Shown here piece after piece: positions 23,823 through 35,519 of a DNA stretch of 64,000 nucleotides (within the stretch, counting starts at the first letter, position 1; every line of letters begins with the position of its first letter). A model generated the notes under the pieces. It was not told where the DNA came from. It made no database searches and saw only the letters and a program-made list of their open reading frames with translations. This DNA comes from Sipunculus nudus (Eukaryota; Annelida; Sipuncula; Golfingiida; Sipunculidae), in assembly GCA_026874595.1 (NCBI GenBank), contig CM049318.1:42140456-42204455 (forward strand), in the 5' to 3' direction. The translations under genes were made by a program, and so were the position numbers.

Positions 23823-23912
23823 GTCTATATATCTTTGCTTATCCCTGCTTTACACTTCACACGGGGGATCTTTTTTGAGTTAAGCAACGGTCGGGGTACT
23901 CTTTATTTATGA

Positions 23913-24380
23913 TCAGATCTGGATACAGACTTCCTCATGTTTATACGTTCTTAGACGTTTAGGGCTGTGTTTAGGTCCTCGTTTATCTTAGATATTGGTT
24001 TTTGCTGTTCCAAATGGTCATGTGTAATGCAGTTTACGCCTATACACAATCACAAAAGTGCTTTCGTGTTCCCCTCCAGAAAATGAATTGATCAAATAAT
24101 TCAAAAGGAGTAAGAATGTAGGAACAGCTGCTAAGGTGCAAATGTAAAAATATCTCATCTTGAAAAGAGAGCCTGTAATACGATCGCTGTTTTAGCTAAA
24201 CTTTTGTTTTAAACCTTGTAATTAGAGATTGGCATGCAGTCCGGTATTTGGAGATCTCAGAGCTGAAGACCAGTGTCAAGGAATCGCCAGGAAGAACAAT
24301 GAACTCCTATCCAAATCCCCTGGAACTGGCTCTGAATAATTTCTTTGAATTATAATGGTTATTAAAAAAGAATCGTTGAC
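23913..24380. other. Unique DNA before the minisatellite cluster
   Basis: No ORF or repeat of note. Confidence 0.35.
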
Positions 24381-25335
24381 GTTCTAATCCAGATAATAAC
24401 ACGGACCGAATATTACAACTTTTTAATAAAGTTTTTAACACGGACTGAATATTACAATGTTCTAATCCAGATAATAACACGGACTTAACATTACAACTTT
24501 TTAATAAAGTTTATAATACGGACTTAATATTGCAATCTAGAACTTTCTAATAAAGTTTATAATACGGACTTAATATTACATTTTTCTAATAAAGTTTATA
24601 TCACGGACTGAATATTACAACTTTTTTATAAAGTTTATAATAGGGACTTTATATTACAACTTTCTAATAAAGTTTATGATACGGAGTTAATATTACAATG
24701 TCCTAATCCAGTTAACAAAACGGACTTAATATTACAATATTTAAATAAAGTTTATAATACGGACTTAATGTTACAACTTTCTAATAAAATTTACAATACG
24801 GACTGAATAATACAACTTTCTTATCAAGTTTATAACACGGACTGAATATTACAACTTTCTAATCAAGTTTATAACACGGACTGAATATAACAATGTTCTA
24901 ATCAAGTTTATAACACGGACTTTATATTACAACTTTCTAATCAAGTTCATAACACGGACTGACTATTATAACTTTCTAATCAAGTTTATAATATGGACTG
25001 AATATACCAACTTCCTTATAATGTTTATTACACGGACTGAATATCAGAACTTTCTGATCATGTTTTTAAGACGGACTGAATAATACAACTTTCTAATCAT
25101 GATTATAACACGGACTGAATATATCGTTTTAATCATATTTATAACATGGACTGAATATAACAACTTTCTGATCAATTTTATAACACTGACTGAATATAAT
25201 ACTGTTCTAATCAAGTATATAACAGTGACTGAATATTACATTTTTCTTATCAAGTTTATAATGCTCACTGATTAATACAACGTTCTAATCATGTTAATAA
25301 CACGGACTAAATATTATTACGTTTGAATCAAGTTG
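24381..25335. repeat. Minisatellite, 39-bp unit, ~24 diverged copies
   Basis: Consensus unit roughly aactttctaatcaagtttat followed by aacacggactgaatattac. Copies differ by substitutions and small indels, most strongly toward the right end, so the array is old. Non-coding, with stops in all frames. Confidence 0.95.
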
Positions 25336-25620
25336 TACACGTTTCCATTGAATACGCTGTGCACGGGTATCATGTCTTTAGTGTACGCCTGTATTCATTT
25401 TTAATTTAACCTTTTAAAATAATTCAAACAATTTTTTTCAGTTCTTGGAAACTGCTAGAACCAGACGTCATGAATTTCTTACTGACTGTTAAATCTGAGA
25501 AATAGAGCTATTGTTCAAGGGATGTATATCTTTATTGAAAATTTTAATTCTATTACAATGTACCTACGGGCCATCAAGATAACTATCTTTATAACCACCA
25601 AGTGGACAAAACTCCGCTTG
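25336..25620. other. Unique spacer between minisatellites
   Basis: Contains an acceptor-like caatttttttcag at about 25428-25440 followed by a short open frame, with no donor; not called. Confidence 0.3.
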
Positions 25621-26219
25621 TGGTAAAGATACCAGGGCATTGGTGTGGTAATGATGTCAGGGCAGCGGTGTGGTAAGATGTCAGAGCAGCGGTGTCGTTA
25701 AGATATGGTAGCAGTGTGGTAAAGATATTAGAGCAGCCGTGTGGTAAAGATATCAGGGCAGCTTTGTGGTAAAGATATCAGGGCAGCTTTGTGGTAGATA
25801 TATAAGGGCAGCTTTGTGGTAGAGATATCAGGGCAGCTTTGTGGTTAAAATATCAGGGCAGCTTTGTGGTATGATATCAGGGCAGCTTTGTGGTAAAGAT
25901 ATCATGGCAGCTTTGTGGTAGAGATATCAGGGCTGCTTTGTGGTTTAAAATATCAGGGCAGCTTTGTGGTTAAAATATAATGGCAGCTTTGTGGTTAAAA
26001 TATCAGGGCAGCTTTGTGGTTAAAATATCAGGGCAGCTTTGTGGTATGATATCAGGGCAGCTTTGTGGTAAAGATATCAGGGCAGCTTTGTGATAGAGAT
26101 ATCAGGGCAGCCTTGTGGTTAAAATATCAGGGCAGCTTTGTGGTATGATATCAGGGAAGCTTTGTGGTAAAGATATCATGGCAGCTTTGTATTAGAGATA
26201 TCAGGGCAGCTTTGAGGTA
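25621..26219. repeat. Minisatellite, 25-bp unit, ~24 copies
   Basis: Consensus gggcagctttgtggtaaaga then tatca. Subtypes alternate (taaagatatca, taaaatatca, tatgatatca), and the run gcagctttgtggtatgatatc recurs with its neighbours near 25861, 26034 and 26131, which suggests block duplication. The last unit ends in gag|gtaagt, a perfect donor consensus by sequence. Confidence 0.95.
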
Positions 26220-26517
26220 AGTTCATTCGTACAACAATTGTGTGGCACTTAATAATGTAGTGTACTGGAAAATCTGTTATATTGTACTTCCATTACGCAT
26301 GACTATCAGTGTTTCATATACGGCGAACTTGAAAACAGCCTTTCGCTAGTGATTCGACTTACAAGTGCTGTTTGGGGTCAGCATTAAATGTTGTGATTGT
26401 TACATTCCGAAAAAAGACATAGTGGTAACAGATATGTATCTCAATTTCAGTTTACTTCGGCTTTACATTTATAAACAGAAATATTTCTCATATATATCGT
26501 ATTTTGTTATTGTCCAG

Positions 26518-27353
26518 GGATTTTTTAATTGTGCAGATGTTGGCTGCATTTTCCCAGAAAATGGCCCATTATTCAGAATTTTGTGCAGTAAGGTCATTTC
26601 TCTTTAATATTCCAGTAATAGGGTAATTCCTATGTTTTTTTCTCCAGTTTCCTTGCATTGTTTAGCGAAGGTGTGTCTTACGTTTCAGTTGTGATATCTT
26701 AAAATTATGACTAAGTGACACGAAGCCCAACGTCACAATGGCTTTGTTATGACCTCACTGCATGAGGGCACGTGCATTATACGGAAAAGAAACTCTCTTG
26801 AATACATTTCAATGAAAACTCCTGCTGACACCAGACAGATCACATTACCAAACAGCAGGCACGCATCAACATACAAAGAAATAACAAAACTCCCACTATG
26901 CAGGTATGTTTACATATTCACATGAAATGCCTTATATAAAGAATACCGCTGTCAAATATAATACCATTTATCGCACAAGCTAGTTTATGATTGAAGCATC
27001 GCCAACTCAATACGGGTACACTGCAACAAGAACATATACACCAACGTTTACGGACAGCTTGCCAAATGTATATTGTGGTGGGAAAAAAGCGTGGCGAAAA
27101 CCATTGGTCGTCAGTGCCACCCAGTATTTTATGAAGTTAAGCAATACCGTTCAGTATTTCTCATAAACCGTAACGCATATGTGGAATCGACTCTACATCA
27201 TGATACACAAAGTCAATATAAACCAGAATGATTTAAAAACACAGAACTCAAGTATAGTCAATGGTTGTCAAGCTGTTTATTTATTGTTTAATTATTCAGG
27301 CTCTTGGACTGACATCAGAGGAGACCACAAACTCTAACAAATCACACAAAAAG
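26518..27353 (+). CDS. Candidate three-exon gene segment (weak)
   Basis: Three plus-strand exon-like pieces join in one phase: 26518-26587 after ttattgtccag and before gtaagg (FLIVQMLAAFSQKMAHYSEF-CA); 26835-26903 after ctgacaccag and before gtatgt (TDHITKQQARINIQRNNKTP-TMQ, 23 codons); 27300-27353 after gtttaattattcag and before gtcaac (ALGLTSEETTNSNKSHKK). The first two donors are strong and the third is poor. No family is recognised. The last piece runs into the 40-bp minisatellite, which carries a second copy of part of it at about 27793-27863. Confidence 0.22.
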
Positions 27354-27362
27354 GTCAACGAA

Positions 27363-27954
27363 ACATGAGAGGCTCGCATATAGAGTTATAAAAGGTCATG
27401 TAATGTGAGAGGCTGGCATTTAGAGTTATAAGAGGTCAAGTTATGTGAGAGACTGGCATTTAGAGTTTTACCAGGTCATGTAAAAGACAGACGGGTATAT
27501 AAAGTTACACAAGTTCATGTAATGTGCGAGACTGGTATAAAGAGTTATACCCGGTCATTTAATGTGAGAGACTTGTATATAGAGTAATTCAAGGTCATAT
27601 AATGTGAGAGACTGGCATACAGAGTTATGCAAGGTCATGTATTGTGCGAGAATGGCATATAGAGTTATACAAAGTCATGTGATGTGAGAGACTGGTATAT
27701 AAAGTTACACAAGTTCATGTAATGTGAGAGACTGGTATAAAGAGTTATACCCGGTCATTTAATGTGAGAGACTGGTATATAGGGTTATACAAGGAGGAGA
27801 CCACAAACTCTAAAAAATCACAGAAAATATCAGTGAAACATGAGAGGCTCGCATATAGAGTTACACAAGGTTATATAATGTGAGAGACTGGTATATAGAG
27901 TGATACAAGGTCATGTAATGTGAGAGACTTGTATATAGAGTTATACAAGGTCAT
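27363..27954. repeat. Minisatellite, 40-bp unit, left part
   Basis: About 14 copies of aaggtcatgtaatgtgagag followed by actggtatatagagttatac. Around 27793-27863 the array contains a copy of the flanking unique sequence (ggagaccacaaactcta ... gaaacatgagaggctcgcat), which also occurs once at 27319-27382. The array therefore expanded in blocks that captured its own flank. Confidence 0.95.
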
Positions 27955-28754
27955 TGTTACAGATGCCCTTTTTATTGTGTGGCACGGGCGTAACTCGTGT
28001 TGTAGCGCCCGTGTCAGGCCGCGTATTGCATTCACAGTTTAATCCGTACTGGTTGAACTCTCGTTGTCATGCTAGCTTGGGGCTTTCTAGCCTGGCCGAG
28101 CTCACGTGTGAACCCTAATATGTAGAGACACAGCGATGTATTTCTAGATGATTCCTGTAACGCGTGTTTACTGTGTGTTGTGTTGGATTCTTTAGACTGT
28201 TCGAGAAGTGGAAAATTCTAGGCTTGGGGTGAGAAGTAGGGAACTGTGTTTTAAACCGAGAGAGAGGTTAAAGAATATTCCAGCGGACGCAGACGTGTGG
28301 GACCTATCCGATTATCTAGTAATTTCAGGAATTCTACTATTACTAACTATACAATTTAATGCTGCCTGCCTCAAGTTTACTTTCTAGATTGTTACAAGAG
28401 CTTTACATTGGACTGTTATTCTCCGATAGTATACATTTAAAGAACTTGTCGCTGTAGCGGTGATGGTATCCAGGTACTGTGCACTTTGTTTATCAGGCTG
28501 TGTGATTATATTGATTTGATGTTATACTGTTATTGTACTGTGTAATTGTATTGATTTAGTGTACTGTAATGTTAGGGTTGTTTTAAGAATAAATTATAGT
28601 TATTTGTTAACAAAAAAAAAAACACTGACTTCTTTATTCATTCTCCTAGACATTTCACGCCGCCTAGTGTTATAGAATCTGATGTTTTTATCTCAATTAC
28701 AAAATTTGTGTTCATCACGCATACCTGATCTGTTTATATTAGGTTCCGTTTACA
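27955..28754 (+). mobile_element. Complete solo LTR (800 bp) with 4-bp target duplication
   Basis: Starts TGTTACAGATGCCC and ends GGTTCCGTTTACA. It is flanked by TCAT at 27951-27954 and 28755-28758. Joining the flanks restores aaggtcatgtaatgt, the normal wording of the 40-bp minisatellite, so the insertion site is certain. AATAAA lies at 28588-28593; the TATA box seen in sister copies (19809-19818 and 59625-59634, on the minus strand) is lost here. TG...CA ends, a short duplication and a TATA/AATAAA order indicate an LTR retrotransposon that left a solo LTR. Its superfamily cannot be told without internal genes. Confidence 0.85.
28588..28593 (+). terminator. AATAAA polyadenylation signal of the LTR
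   Basis: This hexamer sits in the last quarter of the LTR and is present at the equivalent place in the 16306 and 19190 copies (as tttatt on the plus strand). It would mark the R/U5 region. Confidence 0.5.
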
Positions 28755-29015
28755 TCATGTAATGTAAGAGACTGGTATATAGAGTAATACAAACTCATGT
28801 AAAATGCGAGACTGGCATATAGAGTTATACAAGGACATGTAATGTGAGAGACTGGTGTATAGAGTTATACAAGGACATGTAATGTGAGAGACTGGTATAT
28901 AGAGTTATACAATGTCATGCAATGTGAAAGACTGGTATATAGAGTTCTACAGGGTCATGTAATGTGAGAATCTGTTATATAGAGATATACAAGGTCATGT
29001 GAGGAACTGGCATTT
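28755..29015. repeat. Minisatellite, 40-bp unit, right part
   Basis: Continuation of the array at 27363-27954 after the LTR insertion, about 6 copies, ending with a truncated unit. Confidence 0.95.
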
Positions 29016-30094
29016 GCTAGTTTCATTAATATGCATCAGTGTCCTTAAAACCCAGAATCCGCCAGTACTTACTCTACCTTTCACAGAATACTTGAAAAGT
29101 AACATGGATTTAGAGAACTTCTGAGTCCAATAACACCCACAAATATCATAAAGTGTACAAAAATAAAGTTTATGTGGAATACGGAACAAAGAAACTGTCA
29201 AGTGTACCCCCCGTGATCAGGGTGTATTGTTATCCGGGACAATGAATCCAGCTTCTTCTACGTAATTTACGAGTCAGCTGTAGTAACCGAATGCTGTCAA
29301 ATTTGATTTTATGTTAAAGCAACGCCTACCTATGCTGATACTACAAAAAAAATGGCAAGGCGAGCTGGTGACGTCACATCAACTAAAAATGTATTTTTGC
29401 AAGACTGAATTACAGTATGCTCGTGAAAATATATAATATTCATTCACAAGGACATATAAACTTTGCATATTATATTTAAAGACATGCGTTTCTTTGAGAG
29501 GTGAATATTACAGTAACCTTCAAGGGGGGCTACTTTTTAGGAAGGAGAGGTTATCAATGTAATCATAGCTTTAATATTCAAAGAATAAAATTAATATACT
29601 CTAGGAGTTTACGGACTGGAGTATCATCTGAGAGTCTGGCCGTGTCGAATATTGCTGACGGGGGCATAAAACTCGCTGCTTAAGGGAACACAGAGATACC
29701 GTTGATAAGCCCAACGCTAATTGATACAGCGCAAGAGTCCCCCCTTCGGCGTGACATCGGAACAGCTCGTTAGTTCCCGGAGACCCCAAGCGTGAACGTT
29801 TTGGTACTTCCGGTAACGCGTATATCCCTTTTTTGTTGCCCGTGACAGAAACTGCAGGGGAAACCCCGTCTGTAAACTCCTTGATATACTGGAAAGAAAA
29901 ATATCAGTATTTTAGACTGATGGACGTTGGTTCATTTTCTCCTTTTCGGAGTTAAATACTATTAATACTTAAATAATTATATATATAACATCTATAGGTC
30001 TATACAGAAAAACGTCCTTACTAATCAAGTTTTTCCATTATATGGAGTCATGCCCCCGATAAATCGACGCCACCGATAACCTTCCCACTGAAAA
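29016..30094. other. Unique DNA with a CRE-like site
   Basis: TGACGTCA lies at 29369-29376. A GC-richer patch at 29600-29870 contains opposing short ORFs (plus 29501-29683, minus 29601-29789) without recognisable motifs. No gene is called. Confidence 0.3.
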
Positions 30095-33000
30095 CCGGTA
30101 TCTCTGACACCCGGTATCTCTGACACCCGGTACGTCTGACATCCAGTACCTCTGACACCCATTACCTCTGACAACCACACCCATTACACCAGGTACCTCA
30201 GATACCAAGTATCTCTGACACACAGTACCTCTAACACCCAGTACCTCTGATACCCAATGTCTCTGACTCCTGGTACCTCTGGCAACTGCTACCTCTTACA
30301 CCGGGTACCTCTGACACAGTACCTCTGACAGCCGGTACCTCTGACACCTAGTACCTCTGACACCAGGTACCTCTGACACTTGGTACCTCTGATACCCGGT
30401 ACAAATAACAACTGATACCTCATACACCGGGTACCTCTGACACACAGTACCTCTGACAGCCGGTACCTCTGACACCTAGTACCTCTGACACCAGGTACCT
30501 CTGACACCTGGTACCTCTGATACCCGGTACAAATAACAACTGATACCTCATACACCGGGTACCTCTGACACACAGTACCTCTGACAGCCGGTACCTCTGA
30601 CACCTAGTACCTCTGACACCAGCTACCTCTGACACCTGGTACCTCTGATACCCGGTACAAATAACAACTGATACCTCATACACCGGGTACCTCTGACACA
30701 CAGTACCTCTTACAGCCGGTACTTCTGACACCTAGTACCTCTGACAGCCGGTACCTCTGACACCAGGTACCTCTGACACCAGGTACCTCTGACACCAGGT
30801 ACCTTTGATACCCGTTACATCTGACACCTAGTACCTCTGACACCAGGTACCTCTGATACCCGGTACATCTGACAACTGATACATCTTACACCTGGTACCT
30901 CTGACACCTAGTACCTCTGATACCCGGTACTTCTGACAACTGCTACCTCTTACACCCGGTACCTCTGACACCCAGTGCCTCTGACACCCGGTATCTATAG
31001 CAACTGCTACCTCTTACACCGGGTACCTCTGACACCCAGTACCTCTGACACCCAGTACATCTGACACCAAGTACCTCTTACAACCAGCACCTCTGACACC
31101 CGGTACCTCTGACAACTGATATCTCTTACACCCGGTACCTCTGACACCCGGTACCTCTGACACCCGGTACCTCTGACAACCAGCACCTCTGACACCCAGC
31201 ACCTCTGACACCCGGTACCTCTGACAACTGATATCTCTTACACCCGGTTCCTCTGAATCCCAGTCCTTCTGATACCTGGTACTTCTGAGACCCGGTACCT
31301 CTGACACCCGGTACCTCTGACACCCGGTACCTCTGACACCCAGCACCTCTGACACCCTGCACCTCTGACACCCGGTACCTCTGACAACTGATATCTCTTA
31401 CACCTGGTTCCTCTGAATTCCAGTCCTTCTGATACCCGGTACTTCTGAGACCCGGTACCTCTGATACCCGGTACCTCTGACACCCGGTACCTCTGACACC
31501 CAACACCTCTGACACCCGGTACCTCTGACACCCGGTACTTCTGAGACCCGGTACCTCTGACACCCGGTACCTCTGACACCTAGTACCTCTGACACCCGGT
31601 ATCTCTGATACCCGGTACCTCTGACATCCGGTACCTCTGACACCCGGTACCTCTGACACCCGGTACCTCTGACACCCGGCACCTCTGACATCCAGCACCT
31701 CTGACACCCAGTACCTCTGACACCCAGTACCTCTGACACCCAGTACCTCTTACACCCGGTACCTCTGACACCCGGTACCTCTGACACCCGGTACCTCTGA
31801 CACCCAGTACCACTGACACCCGGTACCTCTGACACCCGGTACCTCTGACACCCGGTACCTCTGACACCCGGTACCTCTGACACCCGGTACTTCTGAGACC
31901 CGGTACCTCTGACACCCGGTACCTCTGACACCCGGTACCTCTGACACCCGGTACCTCTGACACCCGGTACCTCTGACACCCGGTACTTCTGACACCTGGT
32001 ACCTCTGACACCCGGTACCTCTAAAACCCGGTACTTCTGAGACCCGGTACCTCTGACACCCGGTACCTCTGACACCCGGTACCTCTGACACCCGGTACCT
32101 CTGATACCCGGTACCTCTGACACCCGGTACCTCTGACACCCGGTACCTCTGACACCCGGTACCTCTGACACCCAGCACCTCTGACACCCAGCACCTCTGA
32201 CACCCGGTACCTCTGACAACTGATATCTCTTACACCCGGTTCCTCTGAATCCCAGTCCTTCTGAAACTGGTACTTCTGACACCCAGTACCTCTGACACCC
32301 GGTACCTCTGACACCCGGTACCTCTGACACCCAGTACCTCTGACACCCGGTACCTCTGACACCCGGTACCTCTGACACCCAGTACCTCTGACACCCGGTA
32401 CCTCTGACACCCGGTATCTCTGACACCCGGTACCTCTGACACCCGGTACCTCTGACAACTGATATCTCTTACATCCGGTTCCTCTGAATCCCAGTCCTTC
32501 TGATACCCGGTACTTCTGACACCTGGTACCTCTGACACCCGGTACCTCTGATACCCGGTACTTCTGAGACCCGGTACCTCTGACACCCGGTACCTCTGAC
32601 ACCCGGTACCTCTGACACCCAGCACCTCTGACACCCGGTACCTCTGACACCCGGTACCTCTGACAACTGATATCTCTTACACCCCGTTCCTCTGAATCCC
32701 AGTCCTTCTGAGACCCGGTACCTCTGACACCCGGTACCTCTGACACCCAGCACTTCTGACACCTGGTACCTCTGACACCCGGTACCTCTGACACCCAGTA
32801 CCTCTGATACCCGGTACTTCTGAGACCCGGTACCTCTGATACCCGGTACCTCTGACACCCGGTACCTCTGACACCCGGTACCTCTGACACCTGGTACCTC
32901 TGACACCCGGTACCTCTGACACCCGGTATCTCTGATACCCGGTACTTCTGAGACCCGGTACCTCTGACACCCGGTACCTCTGACACCCGGTACCTCTGAC

Positions 33001-34030
33001 ACCCGGTACCTCTGATACCCGGTACCTCTGACACCCGGTACCTCTGACACCCGGTACCTCTGACACCCGGTACCTCTGACACCCAGCACCTCTGACACTC
33101 AGCACCTCTGACACCCGGTACCTCTGACAACTGATATCTCTTACACCCGGTTCCTCTGAATCCCAGTCCTTCTGATACCCAGTACTTCTGACACCCAGTA
33201 CCTCTGACACCCGGTACCTCTGACACCCGGTAACTCTGACACCCAGTACCTCTGACACCCGGTACCTCTGACACCCGGTACCTCTGACAACTGATATCTC
33301 TTACACCCGGTTCCTCTGAATCCCAGTCCTTCTGATACCCGGTACTTCTGACACCCGGTACCTCTGACACCCGGTACCTCTGATACCCGGTACTTCTGAG
33401 ACCCGGTACCTCTGACACCCGGTACCTCTGACACCCGGTACCTCTGACACCCAGCACCTCTGACACCCAGCACCTCTGACAACCGGTACCTCTGACAACT
33501 GATATCTCTTACACCCGGTTCCTCTGAATCCCAGTCCTTCTGATACCCGGTACTTCTGACACCCGGTACCTCTGACACCCGGTACCTCTGATACCCGGTA
33601 CTTCTGAGACCCGGTACCTCTGACACCCGGTACCTCTGACACCCAGTACCTCTGATACCCGGTACTTCTGAGACCCGGTACCTCTGACACCCAGTACCTC
33701 TGACACCCAGTACCTCTGACAACCGCTACCTCTAACACCTGGTACCGCCGACACTCAGTACCTCTGACACCCAGTACCTCTGACACCCGGAACCTCTGAG
33801 ACCCGGTACTTCTGAGACCCGGTACCTCTGACACCCAGTACCTCTGACACCCATTACCTCTGATACCCGGTACTTCTGACACCCGGTACCTCTGACACCC
33901 AGTACCTCTGACACCCAGTACCTCTGACACCCAGTACCTCTGACAACCGCTACCTCTAACACCTGGTACCGCCGACACTCAGTACCTCTGACACCCAGTA
34001 CCTCTGTCACTCGGTTGCTCTGACTCTCGT
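30095..34030. repeat. Minisatellite, 16-bp unit, ~245 copies, higher-order structure
   Basis: Consensus GGTACCTCTGACACCC, containing the palindrome GGTACC. Units are least regular at the left end (30095-31100). A marked variant block (gacaactgatatctcttaca, then ggttcctctgaatcccagtc) recurs at about 31223, 31383, 32215, 32454, 32662, 33125, 33286 and 33494. Spacings are 160, 832, 239, 208, 463, 161 and 208, all multiples of 16 within 1 bp. A second block with ggtaccgccgacactcag recurs 224 bp apart (33742 and 33966). The minus strand has almost no stop codons, so overlapping frames of up to 481 codons are open; these are repeat artefacts. Confidence 0.97.
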
Positions 34031-34229
34031 ACCTTCGGCAACAACTACCATGGCTACCACGAATATCACGACCACCCAAGTACCTCGGCCGCCATGGTAA
34101 CACGGCCGACCCGGATTTACGCCATTCCCAGTGTCTTGAGAACCTTTGTGACAAATTGACATGCATGTAAACTGACACGCCACCAACTAGGGCAAGTCTA
34201 TATTTCTCAGTCTGTCGTATTGCTGGCAT
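33732..34229 (-). CDS. ORF with a unique ATG leader running into the 16-bp array
   Basis: A minus-strand ATG at 34229 opens 165 codons. The first ~65 residues are unique sequence (MPAIRQTEKYRLALVGGVSV...), with no clear family. From about residue 70 onward the frame is the minisatellite itself (RYQVLEVAVVRGTGCQRYW type), because the repeat lacks stops on this strand. There is no evidence of translation and it is probably fortuitous. Confidence 0.15.
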   Translation of the reverse strand: MPAIRQTEKYRLALVGGVSVYMHVNLSQRFSRHWEWRKSGSAVLPWRPRYLGGRDIRGSHGSCCRRYESQSNRVTEVLGVRGTECRRYQVLEVAVVRGTGCQRYWVSEVLGVRGTGCQKYRVSEVMGVRGTGCQRYRVSEVPGLRGSGCQRYWVSEVLSVGGTRC

Positions 34230-34777
34230 TTCACTCTATGTTTTAGGTGAGATATTTGTCGTCGGTTGCGTCCTTTAATAATACACTGTTATGAATCATT
34301 TAAAACAAGCCACAACCAAACACTACTGAACTAGAACTGCAGCCAGCATGGTCTATTTCTCTTGTATAATGCATATCTATCCCGGCGGCCACCGGCGTGT
34401 CAGTTTATCACTTGTTTCAGATGGATGGGGAGCTATTAAAAACAAGTTTCCCAAACAAAAGCAGCAATATATATCCTGATCTGGGTGACTCAGGCTGTTG
34501 ACTCTCGGGAGGCCAGCTCAGCTTACCTTTATTCTTTGATGCTCTAGCTTGAAGGCCTGCCAGGTGGCCTTGGGTCTGTTTGAACGATTGCTAATTGAGG
34601 CAGAGCCAACGCGATGACGGCCACGCATGCTATTGAAACTAAACAGACTGTTTAATCTCTGTCTAGAAAGTCCGTCCAACCATGTCATGATAAAAATCAA
34701 ATGGATCCCACTGAATGGCGTATTTACCATCTGAATGTATAGCTGTTAAGGCAATTTCTTGTAGTCTCTGTAGTCAC

Positions 34778-34828
<51 letters not shown>

Positions 34829-35519
34829 CCATTTATATGGCTCGACACCAGAACATATACATATCATTCTCCCACAGGTATTTTGAACATTTTGTAATAT
34901 GAATCTAACTTTTATGCTATCAAAGCCGGATAAGAGAAAGCAATCATTGTGAACGGAGCACCTTATAAGGTGTTGAATTGAAAGGAAATTTAAATTATCA
35001 TTATGCAAATTCAGAAATGGTCATTTCAAACCAAACTTGTTAAAGTTACACATGCTGTCAGTTGTTTGCCGCTAACGTGAGACGGTAAAATAATGAGGTC
35101 TTTTGTTATCAGACCTTGTTCATTTGGAAACCAGTGGTGCCTCGTAAGAAAAAAAAAAAGGTTTAACCAATATAACTAATTCTTGATTTACTGTTTTATG
35201 ATAATTCAAGTTCCTAAATTCCACATTGTGATATTGGCTATATGCATAGATATCTAGGTTGGCCAATTTAATAATGATAAGTACGTATTGTCTTATACCT
35301 GACGTGAGAATAATGTTCGAGTTATGAACTGCAAGTTGTTTCTTGAGTATTATATTTTAGCTATAATTGAAAGATTGAAAGAAAATGAATGTTTATAAAG
35401 GTTTTTTTAATCGGATACCTCTTATCACACCACATCAAGCACACCGTTATACATGTTGGAGCTTTACTGATGTTATAGTCTATGTCTCTTCACCATGGGA
35501 ATACCGTATGATCAGAATA
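34031..35519. other. Unique DNA with one microsatellite
   Basis: (AT)n(GT)n lies at about 34777-34826. Remaining sequence is AT-rich with no supported gene. The minus ORF at 34518-34730 has no recognisable motif. Confidence 0.4.

Noticed and set aside
27090-27150. 5S rRNA-like phrase (atgaagttaagcaatacc)
   Set aside because: Only about 16 bases resemble the 5S internal region. The rest of the gene and any terminator are missing.
24381-29015. CRISPR-like array
   Set aside because: Repeats abut one another without unique spacers and diverge gradually, which is minisatellite structure in a eukaryotic context.
30289-33978. Overlapping minus-strand ORFs of up to 481 codons with VRGTGCQRYRVSEVPG repeats
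   Set aside because: They are the 16-bp minisatellite read in every frame of a strand without stop triplets. Mutual overlap of all frames and lack of unique sequence argue against a gene.
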